Positions 19,101 to 31,656 of a stretch of 64,000 bases of DNA are shown here, piece after piece. The notes below the pieces were generated by a model. The model ran no database searches. It saw only the letters and a program-made list of their open reading frames with translations, and was not told where the DNA came from. Source of the stretch: Chloroflexia bacterium SDU3-3 (GTDB lineage: Bacteria; Chloroflexota; Chloroflexia; Chloroflexales; Roseiflexaceae). The position numbers and the translations under genes are program-made. Where the stretch lies: contig WBOU01000001.1 of NCBI GenBank assembly GCA_009268125.1, positions 525,247-589,246 of the forward strand, written 5' to 3'. The stretch's first letter is position 1. The number at the start of each line of letters is the position of its first letter.

Positions 19101-20967
19101 CCGCGCGCTCTACATCAGCCCCAGCGGGCAGCGTGTTGAGACTATCACCGCCTACGGCCGCATCTGGAACTTCGATGCCGACACGGGCGCGGTCCTCACC
19201 AACTGGATCGCCAATGGCACCGATCTGACCACGATTGACCGCTACCGCACCGGCCCATGCCAGGGCATGGCCGCCTACACCTGCAAGCTCGACTCGCGAA
19301 CCTTCTACACCAACAGCAGCGGGACGCGCTTCGAGTCGATCTACGAGTCGAACATCTATACGCTGCCCACAGCTACGCCGACCAACACGCCGACGCGCAC
19401 GCCCACGGCCACGCCGACGCGCACGCCCACGGCCACGCCGATAACCCCGACCAAGACCAACACGCCGACGCCGACGCGCACGCCCACGGCCACGCCGGTG
19501 CCGCCGACCAAGACCAACACGCCCACGGCCACCAGCACGGCCACGCCCACAGCCACCAGCACGCCGTCGCCCACGGCCACGCCGCAGCCCGCCAGCGGCT
19601 ACGATGAGAACTACACCTACGACCTGATCGGCAACATTCTGACCAAGGCCGGGGTGGCCTACAGCTACGGTGCCCAGTCCGCCGACTGCCCGGATGGCGC
19701 GCTGGCCCGCCCGCACGCCGTGACCCAGGCCGGAACCACCAGCTACTGCTACGACCGCAACGGCAATGTCGTGCGCGATGCCACCCGCACCTACACATGG
19801 GATGGCGAGAACCGCCCGAGCGCCATCCAGTACCGCAGCGGCCAGAGCCAGACCTACCACGAGACCTACAGCTACGACGCCGACGGCGCGCGCGTGCGCG
19901 TCCAGACGCCCGAGGTGAACGCCACCACCTGGTACGCCGAGGGCATCTGGGAGAAGACCGACACTAATGTGGTGAAGACATACTACATCTTTGGAACAAA
20001 GGTGGTGGCTATGCGCACCAGCCAGCCCGGCCAAAGCGAGCAGGTCACCTACCTGCACGGCGACCACCTCGGCTCGATTAGCGTCGCCACCAATGCGGCG
20101 GGCGCGGTGACCAGCCAGCAGCAGTTCGACCCGTGGGGCAAGCTGCGCGCGGGCGATGTGCCCGAGACCAGCATCGACTACACCGGCCAGCGGCGCGACG
20201 CCACCGGGCTGCTGTACTACAACGCCCGCTACTACGACCCCGCCCTCGGGCGCTTCCTGAGCGCCGATACGGTGGTGCCAGGGAACGCCTCCGGCGGCAT
20301 GGACGGTGTGGCGCTGAAGCCGCTGACCGTGAGCTTTGCGGAGCCGGGCTTCCTGAGCAAACTTAACCAGGAGAATCAGCTTGCCCCGTGGTTCCAGCTC
20401 AGCGATCAGCAGAAGCAGCAGTTTGGCCGCCCGTGGGGGCCGGCCAACCCGCAGAGCCTCAACCGCTACAGCTATGTGATGAATAGCCCTGTGAAGTGGA
20501 CCGATCCGAACGGACATTCTCGTGACTGTATAAAACCAGGTGACACAGCTTGTGGTGTTGTCATTAATTCAAGTTCACAAGAAGTGTTAATCCACGGTGA
20601 CAGAAAGCGGATTGAGGATCCTTCGTGTGCTAGTTCTTCAGAAGAAAGGTGTTTTGAGGAGGTGACAATGGTATTAGGCCCAGGACAATCATCGTCTGAT
20701 CTCGGGTATGTTGATACAGATTTCGTTCGAGCGGTTGATGATCAACATCCTATTGCTGGGTTTGATACAAAGCAGTATTATAAAATAAAAAACCATAGTA
20801 CAGTAACAATCAATGATGATACAAGAGGAGGATTAGTTCTTATCACCGAGGCTACGATAATGGGAAGGTTTCTTCAATGGCTCGATACAACGGTGAGAGG
20901 ACATGATGCTGAAGGATGGTATCCACTTGGCCATGATGCTATTAATTGGACACCATATAACCCCTAA
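13156..20967 (+). CDS. Secreted RHS/YD-repeat polymorphic toxin-like protein
   Basis: 2603 residues. Signal peptide about 1-28 ([14 protein letters not shown]). A DUF11-like beta domain (about 72-165), then a SpvB/TcdB-type start ([20 protein letters not shown]) and a long YD-repeat shell. At about 1697-2148 the shell is interrupted by four cysteine-paired repeats and a Thr/Pro linker. YD repeats resume, and the RHS core is [20 protein letters not shown] followed by [12 protein letters not shown] (about 2335-2370). After the boundary [12 protein letters not shown] a 150-residue tip begins at about nt 20515, where the DNA becomes AT-rich. I do not recognise a catalytic motif in the tip. RHS proteins encapsulate and deliver C-terminal toxins; toxin function here is inferred from architecture and the adjacent small gene. 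Confidence 0.88.
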   Translation: MFSHPQLARLIARLVTASLLLGSVPAHAAPSTPYPITPIQSPILNTPWAPAPPVAARPAIQGAPALTLPALTTTIATSSQVVTQGETITVTVTVENTATVAGSNIATALTLPSGVTVLDAPGGQIATGQINWLTPQLAGQASTSYTAQLAVSGALPDDALLLRAATTATGVVNAATAMGGAVLDPTVALPKATVSSSRAAVVSAPAARLRVDVPAQALPDATVVVTDATLTQSATADTTVNGRQSFGRFTFSIGGSATPRALTSPATISLRYTDAQLAALQLRESDIALFHYDTATDSWQALSTSLNAETQTLSAQADETGTFAFANSTSPSAAYVPSLKSFQTSLYTGAASYSYPIELPAGPGGLKPAVSLSYSSAATDGPGGNRAKAQAGWVGKGWSLSADGSISRNKSLSSSPGQWDHFSVVFAGQSFDIVRGELIAPNTDYGNTAALDQWTWHATDENFSRVRAVYTGSTTYSATDPDGTPIQTSYPNYSWYVWTKDGTRYEFAQALWNSDDQQTYQAYKWQLTKVVDTHGNAIVYHYKTDADNLNIGRYVLPMQYASVLDQIIWGFDGATPGTGTARYTLDFTSSDRSPLGVDTKWEFPRTSDTDRRWETATIHEVYKLDAITLSTRASGTSSATPIMQYRLRYAAPSTTTARQPEADVSVYSDVRDSDGPQATLTLAGIRKVGRDEIASNASTFQLPEMTFRYGQPYGPNLGPVPGANRLRSVDTGQGGKITFSYEPVWTEETYRSYPGYTATQQQNDSSALYLNYHRVSSILREYTSNQPYPKFSLSTYSYTQPAINDIQVAATVAFATYAPSGNGNVDTLAQGEKREFRGHAQVTERTYDGATADAGALMQTVNHWFYQGSSSGDATADPMGRCGPVRQNGLIDETSACFQNMVRYETWKGREYKTEVPSDGLIKRTEHTFAREELSFFGSDASVANAANLSNNYRRAGLWRAFSYESATTESTFTTGSSPLTQSKTTEYVYDPTLQDGGAQYGNVTKTIESVNGARVRTTQQWYATYVTDSSYIVDRSWQTLILDPQNNWLALTDTFYDNVTSPFALQGRGEVQRTTKVLLAPGASNANPPIGHVPATDTIITYDAYGNQTSATSYSDYGWRQYDLTTKVHTFNTRAYPPTEATARTTTTTYDSAFHTFPTSMTSPSVGGAAPLITQAVYDYGMGTLLGVASPDGTAADLARCATGVSSPITSAVTCARYDQFGRMIALIKPGDTASQPTEALEYHDQEIPFRYTRIQRAGTDTRISHQYYDGAGNLIQTKQESDNPATAGIDSVVVDKLYDGLGRATREYQPYYVAGVDSTYSTLRGSQPYSTTTTFDSLGRTTQVASPSGTTAYHYDLYTDAHGNVLNYADTIDANRHRSTQFYDASGRLMQVNEIVGNCANTQYWNNAYTCASTSNPSPWVVNATTTYSYDALDQLIGVLDAQGNATSIQYDTLGHKTAMSDPDMGVWSYAYNATGTLEHQTDAKGQITCLYYDEQDRLRGKSDVASLPCPSAPTSVRYAYDTDLDGDAVAFGKGQRLSMETIGGERTDWQYDARGRKTGATHTIDGQTTSFGWAYDSGDRLTNITYPSVNGAAPEVVTYGYDAGWRPISLQSNRSGAQPYVASTQYTAADATDQWTLGNGLTQDWSYDPATLRLTHVQVGTSGILDRSYTYDAVGNITTIHDGVANETQGFGYDDRDRLICASTINPTRCTTPQVAFGLRSATPSSPQLAAVGKLAQRVGAAERTSSIRERIGAAEIAILTRRDEAGAQFGQQDAASVENAQQESARNTAVERAIQPATAQRSNYWNYSPESPYTQISTGTLSSIARYQTGPCAYSGGAPCRFDTRTFFTMSNGQVVESITAYGRIWNYDANTLAAWGSDNGKLLTNIARFQQANGGPCAAGQTCVLDTRMFFLTSTGQRVESITAYGKGYNYYVDTGAAYGTLGFSLSSVARYYSSANGSPNDPCEFAASAASCVFDSRALYISPSGQRVETITAYGRIWNFDADTGAVLTNWIANGTDLTTIDRYRTGPCQGMAAYTCKLDSRTFYTNSSGTRFESIYESNIYTLPTATPTNTPTRTPTATPTRTPTATPITPTKTNTPTPTRTPTATPVPPTKTNTPTATSTATPTATSTPSPTATPQPASGYDENYTYDLIGNILTKAGVAYSYGAQSADCPDGALARPHAVTQAGTTSYCYDRNGNVVRDATRTYTWDGENRPSAIQYRSGQSQTYHETYSYDADGARVRVQTPEVNATTWYAEGIWEKTDTNVVKTYYIFGTKVVAMRTSQPGQSEQVTYLHGDHLGSISVATNAAGAVTSQQQFDPWGKLRAGDVPETSIDYTGQRRDATGLLYYNARYYDPALGRFLSADTVVPGNASGGMDGVALKPLTVSFAEPGFLSKLNQENQLAPWFQLSDQQKQQFGRPWGPANPQSLNRYSYVMNSPVKWTDPNGHSRDCIKPGDTACGVVINSSSQEVLIHGDRKRIEDPSCASSSEERCFEEVTMVLGPGQSSSDLGYVDTDFVRAVDDQHPIAGFDTKQYYKIKNHSTVTINDDTRGGLVLITEATIMGRFLQWLDTTVRGHDAEGWYPLGHDAINWTPYNP
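18625..19600 (+). repeat. Fourfold protein repeat plus Thr/Pro linker inserted in the RHS gene
   Basis: Four units of about 60-70 residues, each following the plan [12 protein letters not shown]...CRFDTRTFF...[17 protein letters not shown]. Each has two cysteines flanking a short loop, then a Tyr/Trp-rich strand. The last unit degrades into a linker of [17 protein letters not shown] type (about 19366-19595). The insert sits between two YD repeats ([12 protein letters not shown] and [13 protein letters not shown]). Confidence 0.85.
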
Positions 20968-20968
20968 T

Positions 20969-21021
20969 ATATATCTAGCACACTGCTTTCTGTCAGTCAG
21001 AAAGCAGTGTGCTAGATATAT
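20969..21021 (+). terminator. 24-bp perfect-stem hairpin between RHS tip and small gene
   Basis: Left arm 20969-20992 and right arm 20998-21021 are perfectly complementary (ATATATCTAGCACACTGC to GCAGTGTGCTAGATATAT), loop TCAGT. It starts one base after the RHS stop codon and ends 26 bp before the next start. No strong T-run follows (CATTTAATTGATTT), so it may be an inefficient terminator, a 3'-end stabiliser or a recombination relic. Confidence 0.75.
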
Positions 21022-21047
21022 CATTTAATTGATTTATAGGAGTAATT

Positions 21048-21323
21048 ATGAATAAAAAACACAATACCACCATAATATTAAAGGGTATTTCATACGGTAT
21101 AATTTCAGGAACATTTATATACTACTTTCTGGAAGGATGTATAATCAATTTTGATAAATTGAATGAAATGCAGGCTCCTCTATTTTTATTCTTAGGGATA
21201 GCATTATTTATATATTCTCTTATTTTAAAAGGTAGGGCAAGGTTTGTATGTCTATTTATCAGCTTTCTTTTATTAGTTTTTTTCTTCGGTAGTATAGCAC
21301 GAATGCTATATTATATGGACTAA
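21048..21323 (+). CDS. Small three-helix membrane protein, candidate immunity protein
   Basis: 91 residues, AT-rich like the RHS tip. Predicted helices: ILKGISYGIISGTFIYYFL, APLFLFLGIALFIYSLIL and VCLFISFLLLVFFFGSIA; N-terminal lysines suggest N-in. TAGGAG lies 6-7 bases before ATG 21048. It sits directly downstream of the toxin tip, in the same orientation and with the same atypical composition, which is the usual place for the cognate immunity gene. No family recognised. If it is an immunity protein, its membrane location would suggest the toxin acts at the membrane; that is inference. Confidence 0.65.
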   Translation: MNKKHNTTIILKGISYGIISGTFIYYFLEGCIINFDKLNEMQAPLFLFLGIALFIYSLILKGRARFVCLFISFLLLVFFFGSIARMLYYMD

Positions 21324-21362
21324 TATTTTCTTGTACAATATCTTGCAAAAAGATTTACAATA

Positions 21363-22329
21363 GGCTGTTTCTGACAATCCGGTCTCGGATATGGTATGAT
21401 TATAGGTTGACCATAATCGAGACGGGGAATCATGGGACGGTATGAGTTGACCGATGAACACTATGCCCTGATCGAGCCAGAGCTGCCCCGCAACGGCGAG
21501 AAGGCGGGTCATCCATGGAACGAACATCGCCCGATCATCAACGGTATTTTCTGGAGGCTGCATACCGGTGCGCCCTGGCCTGATATTCCTGAGCGGTATG
21601 GCAAGTGGAAAACGATCTATGACCGCTACACATGGTGGCGTCGCAATGGCACATGGGATCGTATTTTGCGGGCGCTTCAAACCAAGCTCGCTGCCGCAGG
21701 GGCCATTGATTGGGAGCAGTGGGCCGTTGATGGGACGATTGTGCGGGCGCATCGCTCGGCAGCAGGTGCCCCAACGGCACCCACGTGGGATGGCGATGAT
21801 GAGCCGTCGGATCACGCACTTGGCCGCTCGGTCGGCGGTTTTTCCACCAAGATCCATGTGCTGAGTGATGGGAATGGGCTGCCACTTGATGCCATCGTGA
21901 CCCCCGGACAGACCCACGAGTCAACGCAGTTTGAGCGCGTGCTGGCGCATGTGGCCATCCCACGGGCATCGGGCCGCACGCGGCGTCGGCCACGCACACT
22001 GGCAGCTGACCGCGCGTATGATGCTCGTCGCATCCGGCAGTGGTTGCGCGCCCACGGCATCCAGCCGGTTATCCCCCCCAAACGTCGGCGCGGGCGCGTC
22101 AAACCAGGTCGCCCCGTCACCTATGATGCGGTCGCCTATCGTCGCCGGAGTACGATTGAGCAATGCATTGGGTGGGTGAAGGAATGTCGCGCGGTGGCCA
22201 TGCGCTATGAGAAGCTGGCACTCAACTATCTGGGCTTGGTCAAACTTGCCTTTATTGAACGCTATCTCCGCCTTTTAACGCGCCCTGCGGTGGCGGTCTA
22301 GATCCGCTATCGGATTGTCAGAAAGAGCC
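21363..22329 (+). mobile_element. IS5-family insertion sequence with terminal inverted repeats
   Basis: Left end GGCTGTTTCTGACAATCCG (from 21363) and right end CGGATTGTCAGAAAGAGCC (to 22329) are inverted repeats with one mismatch; similarity continues inward to CGGAT. Both ends are flanked by TA (21361-21362, 22330-22331), matching a 2-bp TA target duplication known for IS427-type members of the IS5 family. Length 967 bp with one intact transposase; it appears complete. Confidence 0.9.
21432..22301 (+). CDS. IS5-family (IS427-like) DDE transposase
   Basis: 289 residues. The N-terminal DUF4096-type segment (YELTDEHYALIEPELP; HRPIINGIFWRLHTGAPWPD) is followed by the DDE catalytic domain: first Asp in WAVDGTIVRAH, second in LAADRAYDARRIR, Glu in RRRSTIEQCIGWVKECRAV. 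It fills the element between the inverted repeats as a single uninterrupted frame, so no frameshift is needed. The insertion separates the RHS/immunity module from the cobN riboswitch. Confidence 0.93.
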   Translation: MGRYELTDEHYALIEPELPRNGEKAGHPWNEHRPIINGIFWRLHTGAPWPDIPERYGKWKTIYDRYTWWRRNGTWDRILRALQTKLAAAGAIDWEQWAVDGTIVRAHRSAAGAPTAPTWDGDDEPSDHALGRSVGGFSTKIHVLSDGNGLPLDAIVTPGQTHESTQFERVLAHVAIPRASGRTRRRPRTLAADRAYDARRIRQWLRAHGIQPVIPPKRRRGRVKPGRPVTYDAVAYRRRSTIEQCIGWVKECRAVAMRYEKLALNYLGLVKLAFIERYLRLLTRPAVAV

Positions 22330-22380
22330 TATTTCGCTAGCCAAACCCCTCCCACATCCCCCCACGCCCGCGCCGAACTG

Positions 22381-22389
22381 TGCTATAAT
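22381..22389 (+). promoter_or_regulatory. Extended -10 promoter of cobN
   Basis: TGCTATAAT is a perfect extended -10 (TGN plus TATAAT). No recognisable -35 is at the usual distance, as expected for this class. It lies just upstream of the cobalamin riboswitch. The identical nonamer precedes the cbiC operon at 35426. Confidence 0.65.
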
Positions 22390-22397
22390 CGGCGCAT

Positions 22398-22540
22398 TGG
22401 TTGAACCTACAAAACATCTGCGTTGAGGTGACCCGCTAGCCCGGATGCTAGGGCGTAAAGGTGGAAGCTGGTGAGAGTCCAGCGCTGTGCCGCAACTGTG
22501 ATCGCGCGTGTGCGCGAAAGCCAGGACGCCTGCCCCAACG
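22398..22540 (+). ncRNA. Cobalamin riboswitch
   Basis: Shows the conserved core GCCGCAACTGTGA (22490-22502), the upstream AAGCTGGTGAGAGTCCAGC arm, GGGCGTAAAGGTGGAA, and the B12 box AAGCCAGGACGCCTGCC (22518-22534). Adenosylcobalamin binding would repress the downstream gene. The expression platform is the terminator hairpin at 22612-22646. This is the only cobalamin riboswitch recognised in the window; the other cob/cbi units lack one. Confidence 0.92.
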
Positions 22541-22611
22541 CTGCTCTGTTCGGCCCTTCTCGTCGCAAGGAGGGAGGAACCGCGCGGCCTCGCGCCGCGT
22601 CGCTGTCCCCT

Positions 22612-22646
22612 CCCCGCCCTTCCCGACCAGGGCCGGGGCTTTTTTT
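22612..22646 (+). terminator. Riboswitch expression-platform terminator
   Basis: CCCCGCCCT (22612-22620) pairs with AGGGCCGGGG (22629-22638) with one bulged C, loop TCCCGACC, followed by seven T (22640-22646). It lies between the aptamer and the cobN start, the expected position for ligand-dependent premature termination. Confidence 0.85.
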
Positions 22647-22688
22647 ATGCCCGCGCGCCGCCGACAGCGGGCGGGCCAGGGGGTGGAT

Positions 22689-26906
<4,218 letters not shown>

Positions 26907-26937
26907 GTACGGCCTATGCGTTCTCGTTCGGCAGAAC

Positions 26938-26985
26938 ATGTTTACCACCAAGACTCCAAGACTCCAAGGAACAAACGAGAACGAT
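26938..26985 (+). repeat. Dispersed element B after cobN
   Basis: TGTTTACCACCAAGACTCCA then AGACTCCAAGGAACAAACGA. It lies about 30 bp after the cobN stop and precedes array 4. The gap 26907-27686 contains this element, array 4 and a reverse element A and no credible gene before 27687. Confidence 0.75.
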
Positions 26986-27015
26986 TCCTCGTGGCGGGCC
27001 ATGGGTGGGGGGAGG

Positions 27016-27330
27016 GTGAGCGCCCGACGAAGCCAGGTGAACGCCCGACGAAGCCAGGTGAACGCCCGACGAAGCCAGGTGAACGCCCGACGAAGCCAGG
27101 TGAACGCCCGACGAAGCCAGGTGAGCGCCCGACGAAGCCAGGTGAGCGCCCGACGAAGCCAGGTGAGCGCCCGACGAAGCCAGGTGAGCGCCCGACGAAG
27201 CCAGGTGAGCGCCCGACGAAGCCAGGTGAACGCCCGACGAAGCCAGGTGAACGCCCGACGAAGCCAGGTGAACGCCCGACGAAGCCAGGTGAACGCCCGA
27301 CGAAGCCAGGTGAACGCCCGACGAAGCCCA
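27016..27330. repeat. 21-bp tandem array, 15 units (array 4)
   Basis: Fifteen copies of a 21-bp unit GGTGAACGCCCGACGAAGCC-A. A single A/G variant is distributed in blocks: unit 1 G, units 2-5 A, 6-10 G, 11-15 A, which suggests expansion by block duplication. It is followed immediately by a reverse element A. Both-strand ORFs through it (PTKPGER, FVGRSPG) are artefacts of period 21. Confidence 0.95.
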
Positions 27331-27335
27331 ACCCT

Positions 27336-27515
27336 ACCCACCCGGCCCATGCGGCGAAGGTGCCGCGAGAGTCTTGATGGCCATATGCACGAACGCCAGC
27401 CGCCAGGAAACGGCACGGGAAAGCTACAAATTGGGGTTCGAAGGGGCATCGCCCCTCGCCGGGGTTCCGGGGGCTGGCCCCCGGACGCCGCCCGCGCAGG
27501 GCATTCACCCAGCAC
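27336..27515 (-). repeat. Dispersed element A, reverse copy at 27.4 kb with altered stems
   Basis: CACCCGGCCCATGCGGCGAA, GATGGCCATATGCACGAAC, CAAATTGGGG, then hairpin 2 shortened to GAAGGGGC-ATC-GCCCCTC and hairpin 1 changed to TCCGGGGGC (27466-27474), TG, GCCCCCGGA (27477-27485). Relative to the TAGGGGC/GCCCCTA copies both arms changed together. Confidence 0.85.
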
Positions 27516-27686
27516 ACAAGCGGAACCCTCCTCATCGAGGCCGCAGCCGGTCGGGCCGACCCAAAACGACATGGCACACACCTAGCAAACAAGCGGGGCC
27601 ATCATCGGGGATCGCATCCCAGCATAGGGCCGATCTACCAATATAGGTATACGCAACGCATAAAACAATGAGTAAATCCTATCAAG

Positions 27687-28190
27687 ATGAATAAAGAGCG
27701 CATCTGGACACCATACGACCCGCAGTGGCTGATTGATCTTGCCCAGGAGCAGCGCCCAGAAGATACATGGCTTCCTCAAGCGCTTGCAGCATGTACCCAA
27801 GCATTACAGGTGAGCGAGGGGTATGTTTATTTTGTTGATTCATCCAATGCAAATCAGCCTGGGTCAGCCTGGCAATTTAAGACAAATATATCGCTTGAAT
27901 CGCCAACTGAAGGTTGGATAACGCTCGATATTCTCACCAAGCACCGTGTTGGCGGCATAGAGTTTTACAATAAGCTCTTGAAAGGCCCTGGGGTGCTATG
28001 CCCGTGTGGATTTATGCATAACTACACCAATCCCTCACAGCATGAATTAGTGATCATTCCACGCACGGATATACGGGATAATACAAATCGCTACGGATCA
28101 ATGTATGAATGCCCTGCATGTGGACGTCTTATCTGGCGAAAACCTGGGTCAACGACGTATACCGTTTTTGCACCAGAAGGTACAGCGTAA
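27687..28190 (+). CDS. Hypothetical protein with a C-terminal zinc-ribbon-like motif
   Basis: 167 residues, lower GC than the neighbours. The N-terminal part is helical (PQWLIDLAQEQRPEDTWLPQ), followed by mixed strands with SAWQFKTNISLESPTEGWI. The C-terminal half has GVLCPCGFMHN and MYECPACGRLIWR, a plausible four-cysteine zinc site. No family recognised. No strong ribosome site is seen before ATG 27687, but it is the only long open frame there. It is flanked by repeats and a GC-rich cobT, so it looks like an acquired singleton; the size and composition would also suit an orphan immunity protein, without direct evidence. Confidence 0.6.
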   Translation: MNKERIWTPYDPQWLIDLAQEQRPEDTWLPQALAACTQALQVSEGYVYFVDSSNANQPGSAWQFKTNISLESPTEGWITLDILTKHRVGGIEFYNKLLKGPGVLCPCGFMHNYTNPSQHELVIIPRTDIRDNTNRYGSMYECPACGRLIWRKPGSTTYTVFAPEGTA

Positions 28191-28330
28191 CTTCTCATCT
28201 TGACCCTTGCCACAGACGGCCAGAGAAGATAATTTCCTCGCCGCCGCAGGCGAAGCCGCCTGTGGCGCAGCAGAGAGAAGACGGCAGAGGGGACACAGAA
28301 GCCTTCTTCAGATACAAAGGAGCAACCACC

Positions 28331-29386
28331 ATGGCACTGCTTGAAGAGACCATCGCCAAGATCGCCCCGCTCGACGCCGACGCCATGCGCCAGGCCCGCG
28401 AGCGCCAGGACCAGCTCACCAAGCCCACTGGCAGCCTGGGGCGGCTGGAGGCGCTGTCCATCCAGATCGCGGGCATCACCGGGCAGGCCCGGCCACGGCT
28501 GGCCCACCCCGCCGTGGTGGTGATGGCGGGCGACCACGGCATCGCGCGCCAGGGCGTCAGCCCCTACCCCACCGACGTGACCCCGCAGATGGTGATGAAC
28601 TTCCTGGCGGGCGGCGCGGCCATCAACGCGCTGGCCCGCCACGTGGGCGCGCAGGTGGTGGTGGCCGACCTGGGCGTGGCCAGCGACCTGCCCGACCACC
28701 CCGCGCTGATCAAGCGCAAGGTGGCCTACGGCACCGCCGACTTCACCGCAGGCCCGGCCATGAGCCGCGAGCAGGCCCGCCAGTCGCTGGAGGCGGGCAT
28801 CCAGATCGCCCAGCAGGTGATCGCGGGCGGGGCCGACCTGCTGGCCACCGGCGACATGGGCATCGGCAACACCACGCCCTCCAGCGCCATCGTCGCGGCG
28901 ATCACGGGCGAGCCGGTGGCGGCGGTGACGGGGCGCGGCAGCGGCGTGGGCGACGAGGCGCTGGCCCGCAAGATCGCGGCGATCGAGCAGGCCCTGGCGC
29001 TGCACAGCCCCCACCCGACCGACGGCCTGGGGCTGCTGGCCGCGCTGGGCGGCTTCGAGATCGGCGGGCTGGCCGGGCTGATCCTAGGGGCGGCGGCGGC
29101 GCGCGTGCCGGTGGTGGTGGATGGCTTCATCTCCAGCGCGGCGGCCATGCTGGCGCTCACGCTCGCGCCCGAGTCGGCGGGCTACATGGTGCCCGGCCAC
29201 CGCTCGGTGGAGCGCGGCCAGCGCGCCTTCTTCGCGCGCATCGACGCCGAGCCGCTGCTGGACCTGGGCATGCGCCTGGGCGAGGGCACCGGCGCGGTGC
29301 TGGCGCAGTCGCTGTGCATCGCGGCCTGCAAGGCCCTGGATGAGATGGCGACCTTCGCCGAGGCTGGCGTGAGCGACAAGCAGTAG
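28331..29386 (+). CDS. cobT: Nicotinate-nucleotide--dimethylbenzimidazole phosphoribosyltransferase
   Basis: 351 residues, full length for CobT (salmonella-type, not the chelatase subunit of the same name). It transfers phosphoribose from nicotinate mononucleotide to dimethylbenzimidazole to give alpha-ribazole phosphate for the lower ligand of cobalamin. Visible signatures: LTKPTGSLGRLE near the N-terminus, MAGDHGIARQGVSPYP, ATGDMGIGNTTPSSAI, and the catalytic Glu318 in MRLGEGTGAVLA, equivalent to the known Glu317. AAAGGAG lies seven bases before ATG 28331; the frame extends upstream but without family similarity. It is followed by an element-B-rich gap, so probably monocistronic. Confidence 0.95.
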   Translation: MALLEETIAKIAPLDADAMRQARERQDQLTKPTGSLGRLEALSIQIAGITGQARPRLAHPAVVVMAGDHGIARQGVSPYPTDVTPQMVMNFLAGGAAINALARHVGAQVVVADLGVASDLPDHPALIKRKVAYGTADFTAGPAMSREQARQSLEAGIQIAQQVIAGGADLLATGDMGIGNTTPSSAIVAAITGEPVAAVTGRGSGVGDEALARKIAAIEQALALHSPHPTDGLGLLAALGGFEIGGLAGLILGAAAARVPVVVDGFISSAAAMLALTLAPESAGYMVPGHRSVERGQRAFFARIDAEPLLDLGMRLGEGTGAVLAQSLCIAACKALDEMATFAEAGVSDKQ

Positions 29387-29770
29387 CGGGGGGACCGATT
29401 CACCACGAAGGCGCGAAGGCTCGAAGGGGAGAGAACCATTTACCACCAAGACTCCAAGGCTCCAAGGAGCACAAAAAACTTCGTGTCTTGGAGTCTTGGT
29501 GGTAAAAATAGCGCGGCTTTGTGGTGAAACAATCCTCGCAAGGCGTGGCGATGAGCCGCTGGCCATAATCGAGATCGTAGCAGTAGGGCAAAGATCGCAG
29601 CCGCAGGCCCGATTCATCTCCCTAAATCGTGCGGGCATGATGAGGAGGAAAACCTCACTCATCTGCTCCCCACCAAAAGATCTTGGTGTCTTGGAGCCTT
29701 GGTGGTAAAAAATCTTCGTGCCTTCGCGTCTTCGTGGTAAAAAAATTCTAGTGGTGAAAGGGGAAGCGAC
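29387..29770. repeat. Gap filled by element B in both orientations
   Basis: Forward copies (TTCACCACGAAGGCGCGAAG about 29399; TTTACCACCAAGACTCCAAG about 29439) face inverted copies (CTTCGTGTCTTGGAGTCTTG about 29481; ATCTTGGTGTCTTGGAGCCT about 29680; CTTCGCGTCTTCGTGGTAA about 29722). The inner forward/inverted pair could form a hairpin of about 20 bp after cobT. No gene is seen. Confidence 0.75.
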
Positions 29771-30526
29771 ATGACAAAGCACGCTCGGCTGAAGCGCTGG
29801 GCCATCATCATCGGCGGGGGGCTGGCCATGGCGGCCATCGAGGCGCGGCCCGCCTACGCCATGCACATCATGGAGGGCTTCCTGCCGCCGGTGTGGTGCG
29901 CCGTGTGGTTCGCGGTGGCGCTGCCGTTCTGGGCCGTGGGCTTCCTGCGCATCCGCAGGCTGGTGGCCGAGAAGCCCGAGACCCGGCTGCTGCTGGGGCT
30001 GGCTGGGGCCTTCGCCTTTGTGCTCAGCGCGCTCAAAATCCCCAGCGTCACCGGTTCGAGCAGCCACCCCACCGGCGTGGGCCTGGGCGCGGTGCTGTTC
30101 GGCCCGGCGGTGATGAGCGTGCTGGGCGGCATCGTGCTGCTGTTCCAGGCCCTGCTGCTGGCCCACGGCGGCCTCACCACGCTGGGCGCGAACACGGTGA
30201 GCATGGCGGTGGTCGGGCCGCTGGTGGCCTGGGGCATCTGGAAAGCGCTGCGGGGCCGCGCCCCCGACTGGCTGGCGGTGTTCCTAGCCGCCGCCCTGGC
30301 CGACCTGCTGACCTACGTGGCCACCTCGGCCCAGCTGGCGCTGGCCTACCCCGACCCGGCGGGCGGCTTTGCAGCCTCGTTCCTGAAGTTCGCGGCGATC
30401 TTCGCCATCACCCAGGTGCCGCTGGCCATCAGCGAGGGCATCCTGACGGTGCTGATCTTCAACGCCCTGCAGACCAACGCCGCGCCCGAGCTGCGGGCGC
30501 TGAACGTGAGAGGAGCCGAGCTATGA
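29771..30526 (+). CDS. cbiM: Cobalt ECF transporter S component CbiM
   Basis: 251 residues, multi-span membrane protein. A signal-like N-terminus ends in AYA at 30, so the mature protein would begin Met31-His32 ([13 protein letters not shown]), the conserved N-terminal Met-His metal-binding start of CbiM/NikM. Other signatures: [38 protein letters not shown] and the last helix [13 protein letters not shown]. It captures Co2+ for uptake. First gene of cbiMNQO, with ATGA overlap to cbiN. GGGGAAG lies 5-6 bases upstream of the ATG. Confidence 0.95.
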   Translation: MTKHARLKRWAIIIGGGLAMAAIEARPAYAMHIMEGFLPPVWCAVWFAVALPFWAVGFLRIRRLVAEKPETRLLLGLAGAFAFVLSALKIPSVTGSSSHPTGVGLGAVLFGPAVMSVLGGIVLLFQALLLAHGGLTTLGANTVSMAVVGPLVAWGIWKALRGRAPDWLAVFLAAALADLLTYVATSAQLALAYPDPAGGFAASFLKFAAIFAITQVPLAISEGILTVLIFNALQTNAAPELRALNVRGAEL

Positions 30527-30879
30527 CCGCCACACCCCAGCCCTTCCGACGCGGCACCGTGCTGGCCCTGCTGGTGGCCGTGCTGGCCCTGGCCGTGCTG
30601 CCGCTGCTGATCATCCGAGGCTCGGAGTTCGGCGGCTCCGACGGGGCCGCCGAGCAGGCCATCGCCGAGGTCGCCCCGCACTACACGCCCTGGGCCGAGC
30701 CGCTGTGGTCGCCGCCCGGCGGCGAGACCGAGAGCCTGCTGTTCGCGCTCCAGGCCGCGATCGGCGCGGCCACCATCGGCTACTTCTTCGGCCTCAAGCG
30801 CGGCCAGCGCATGGCGCGGGAGGATGCGAATACCACGAAGACTCAAAGTCTCGAAGAACGTGGGGAGAAGGTGGGCTAG
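30523..30879 (+). CDS. cbiN: Cobalt ECF transporter auxiliary subunit CbiN
   Basis: 118 residues. Two TMs ([18 protein letters not shown] and [20 protein letters not shown]) flank a short outer loop with [18 protein letters not shown], as in CbiN, which loads cobalt into CbiM. Start ATG 30523 overlaps the cbiM stop. After [12 protein letters not shown] the C-terminus reads [12 protein letters not shown], encoded by AATACCACGAAGACTCAAAG, an element-B copy lying in frame, so the repeat has replaced or extended the original end. Confidence 0.9.
   Translation: MTATPQPFRRGTVLALLVAVLALAVLPLLIIRGSEFGGSDGAAEQAIAEVAPHYTPWAEPLWSPPGGETESLLFALQAAIGAATIGYFFGLKRGQRMAREDANTTKTQSLEERGEKVG
30828..30866 (+). 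repeat. Element B copy inside the 3' end of cbiN
   Basis: AATACCACGAAGACTCAAAG and TCTCGAAGAACGTGGGG match the ACCACGAAGACTCCAAGGCT consensus and are translated in frame as [12 protein letters not shown] before the cbiN stop at 30877. Confidence 0.75.
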
Positions 30880-30885
30880 GCCGCT

Positions 30886-31656
30886 ATGCACGGGATCGAC
30901 CGCTACGCCTACACCAACAACATCCGCTGGCTCGACCCGGCCCAGAAGGGCGGCCTAGCCGCGCTGGCGCTGGCGCTGTGCCTGGCGCTGCCCAGCCCGC
31001 TGGTGGGGCTGGCCGCGCTGGGCTGGATGGCCGCGCTGGCCACGCTGTGGGCGGGGGTGCCCGCCCGCGCCGTGGCGCGGGCCATGCTGGCCGAGGCGCT
31101 GTTCCTGGCGCTGAGCGTGGCGGGCGTGGCGCTGAGCGTGGCGCTGGATGCACCCGGCCTGCCCTGGCAGTGGCGCGTCGGCCCGCTGTGGCTGGCCACC
31201 AGCCCGCAGGCGCTGCACCTGGCCGCGCTGCTGCTGGCCCGCGCCCTGGGCTGCGCCGCCGCCATGAGCTTCCTGGCCCTCACCACCCCGCTGGTCGACC
31301 TGATCGACCTGCTGCGGCGGCTGCGCGTGCCCGACCTGCTGATCGACCTGATGACCCTGATCTACCGCTTCATCTTCATCCTGCTGGAGAGCATGGAGCG
31401 CATGCGCACCGCCCAGGAGAGCCGCGCGGGCTACCGTGGGTTCTGGGGCGGCATGCGCGACGCCGGGCTGCTGGGCAGCCGCCTGTTTATCGACGCCTAC
31501 GCCCGCAGCCGCCGCCTCGACCTGGCGCTGCAGAGCCGGGGCCACGCGGGCGGGCCGCTGGCGGTGCTGCCCGCCGACTACCGCCGTAGCGCCCAGCCCG
31601 CCTGGCTGATGGCCGCGCTTGCCGCCAGCCTGCTGCTGGCCTGGAGGCTGGGATGA
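30886..31656 (+). CDS. cbiQ: Cobalt ECF transporter transmembrane (T) component CbiQ
   Basis: 256 residues with five to six TMs. Signature segments are LDPAQKGGLAALALALCLAL near the N-terminus, the cytoplasmic coupling helices with LRRLRVPDLLIDLMTLIYRF and RAGYRG, and the second coupling region YARSRRLDLALQSRGH, which contacts the ATPase. It couples CbiM to CbiO. It starts seven bases after the cbiN stop and overlaps cbiO by ATGA. Confidence 0.94.
   Translation: MHGIDRYAYTNNIRWLDPAQKGGLAALALALCLALPSPLVGLAALGWMAALATLWAGVPARAVARAMLAEALFLALSVAGVALSVALDAPGLPWQWRVGPLWLATSPQALHLAALLLARALGCAAAMSFLALTTPLVDLIDLLRRLRVPDLLIDLMTLIYRFIFILLESMERMRTAQESRAGYRGFWGGMRDAGLLGSRLFIDAYARSRRLDLALQSRGHAGGPLAVLPADYRRSAQPAWLMAALAASLLLAWRLG

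Noticed and set aside
21432..22301. IS transposase as part of the toxin module
   Set aside because: The element has its own inverted repeats and TA flanks; it is an independent insertion next to, not within, the toxin-immunity pair.
26916..27592. Open frames with PTKPGER, VNARRSQ or FVGRSPG heptad repeats
   Set aside because: They are translations of the 21-bp array on both strands; with a period divisible by three no stop can arise, and no start signal, family or conserved context supports a protein.
28200..28233. TTGACC and GATAAT as a cobT promoter
   Set aside because: The 22-bp spacing is too long for a standard promoter, and no MerR-like dyad is present.
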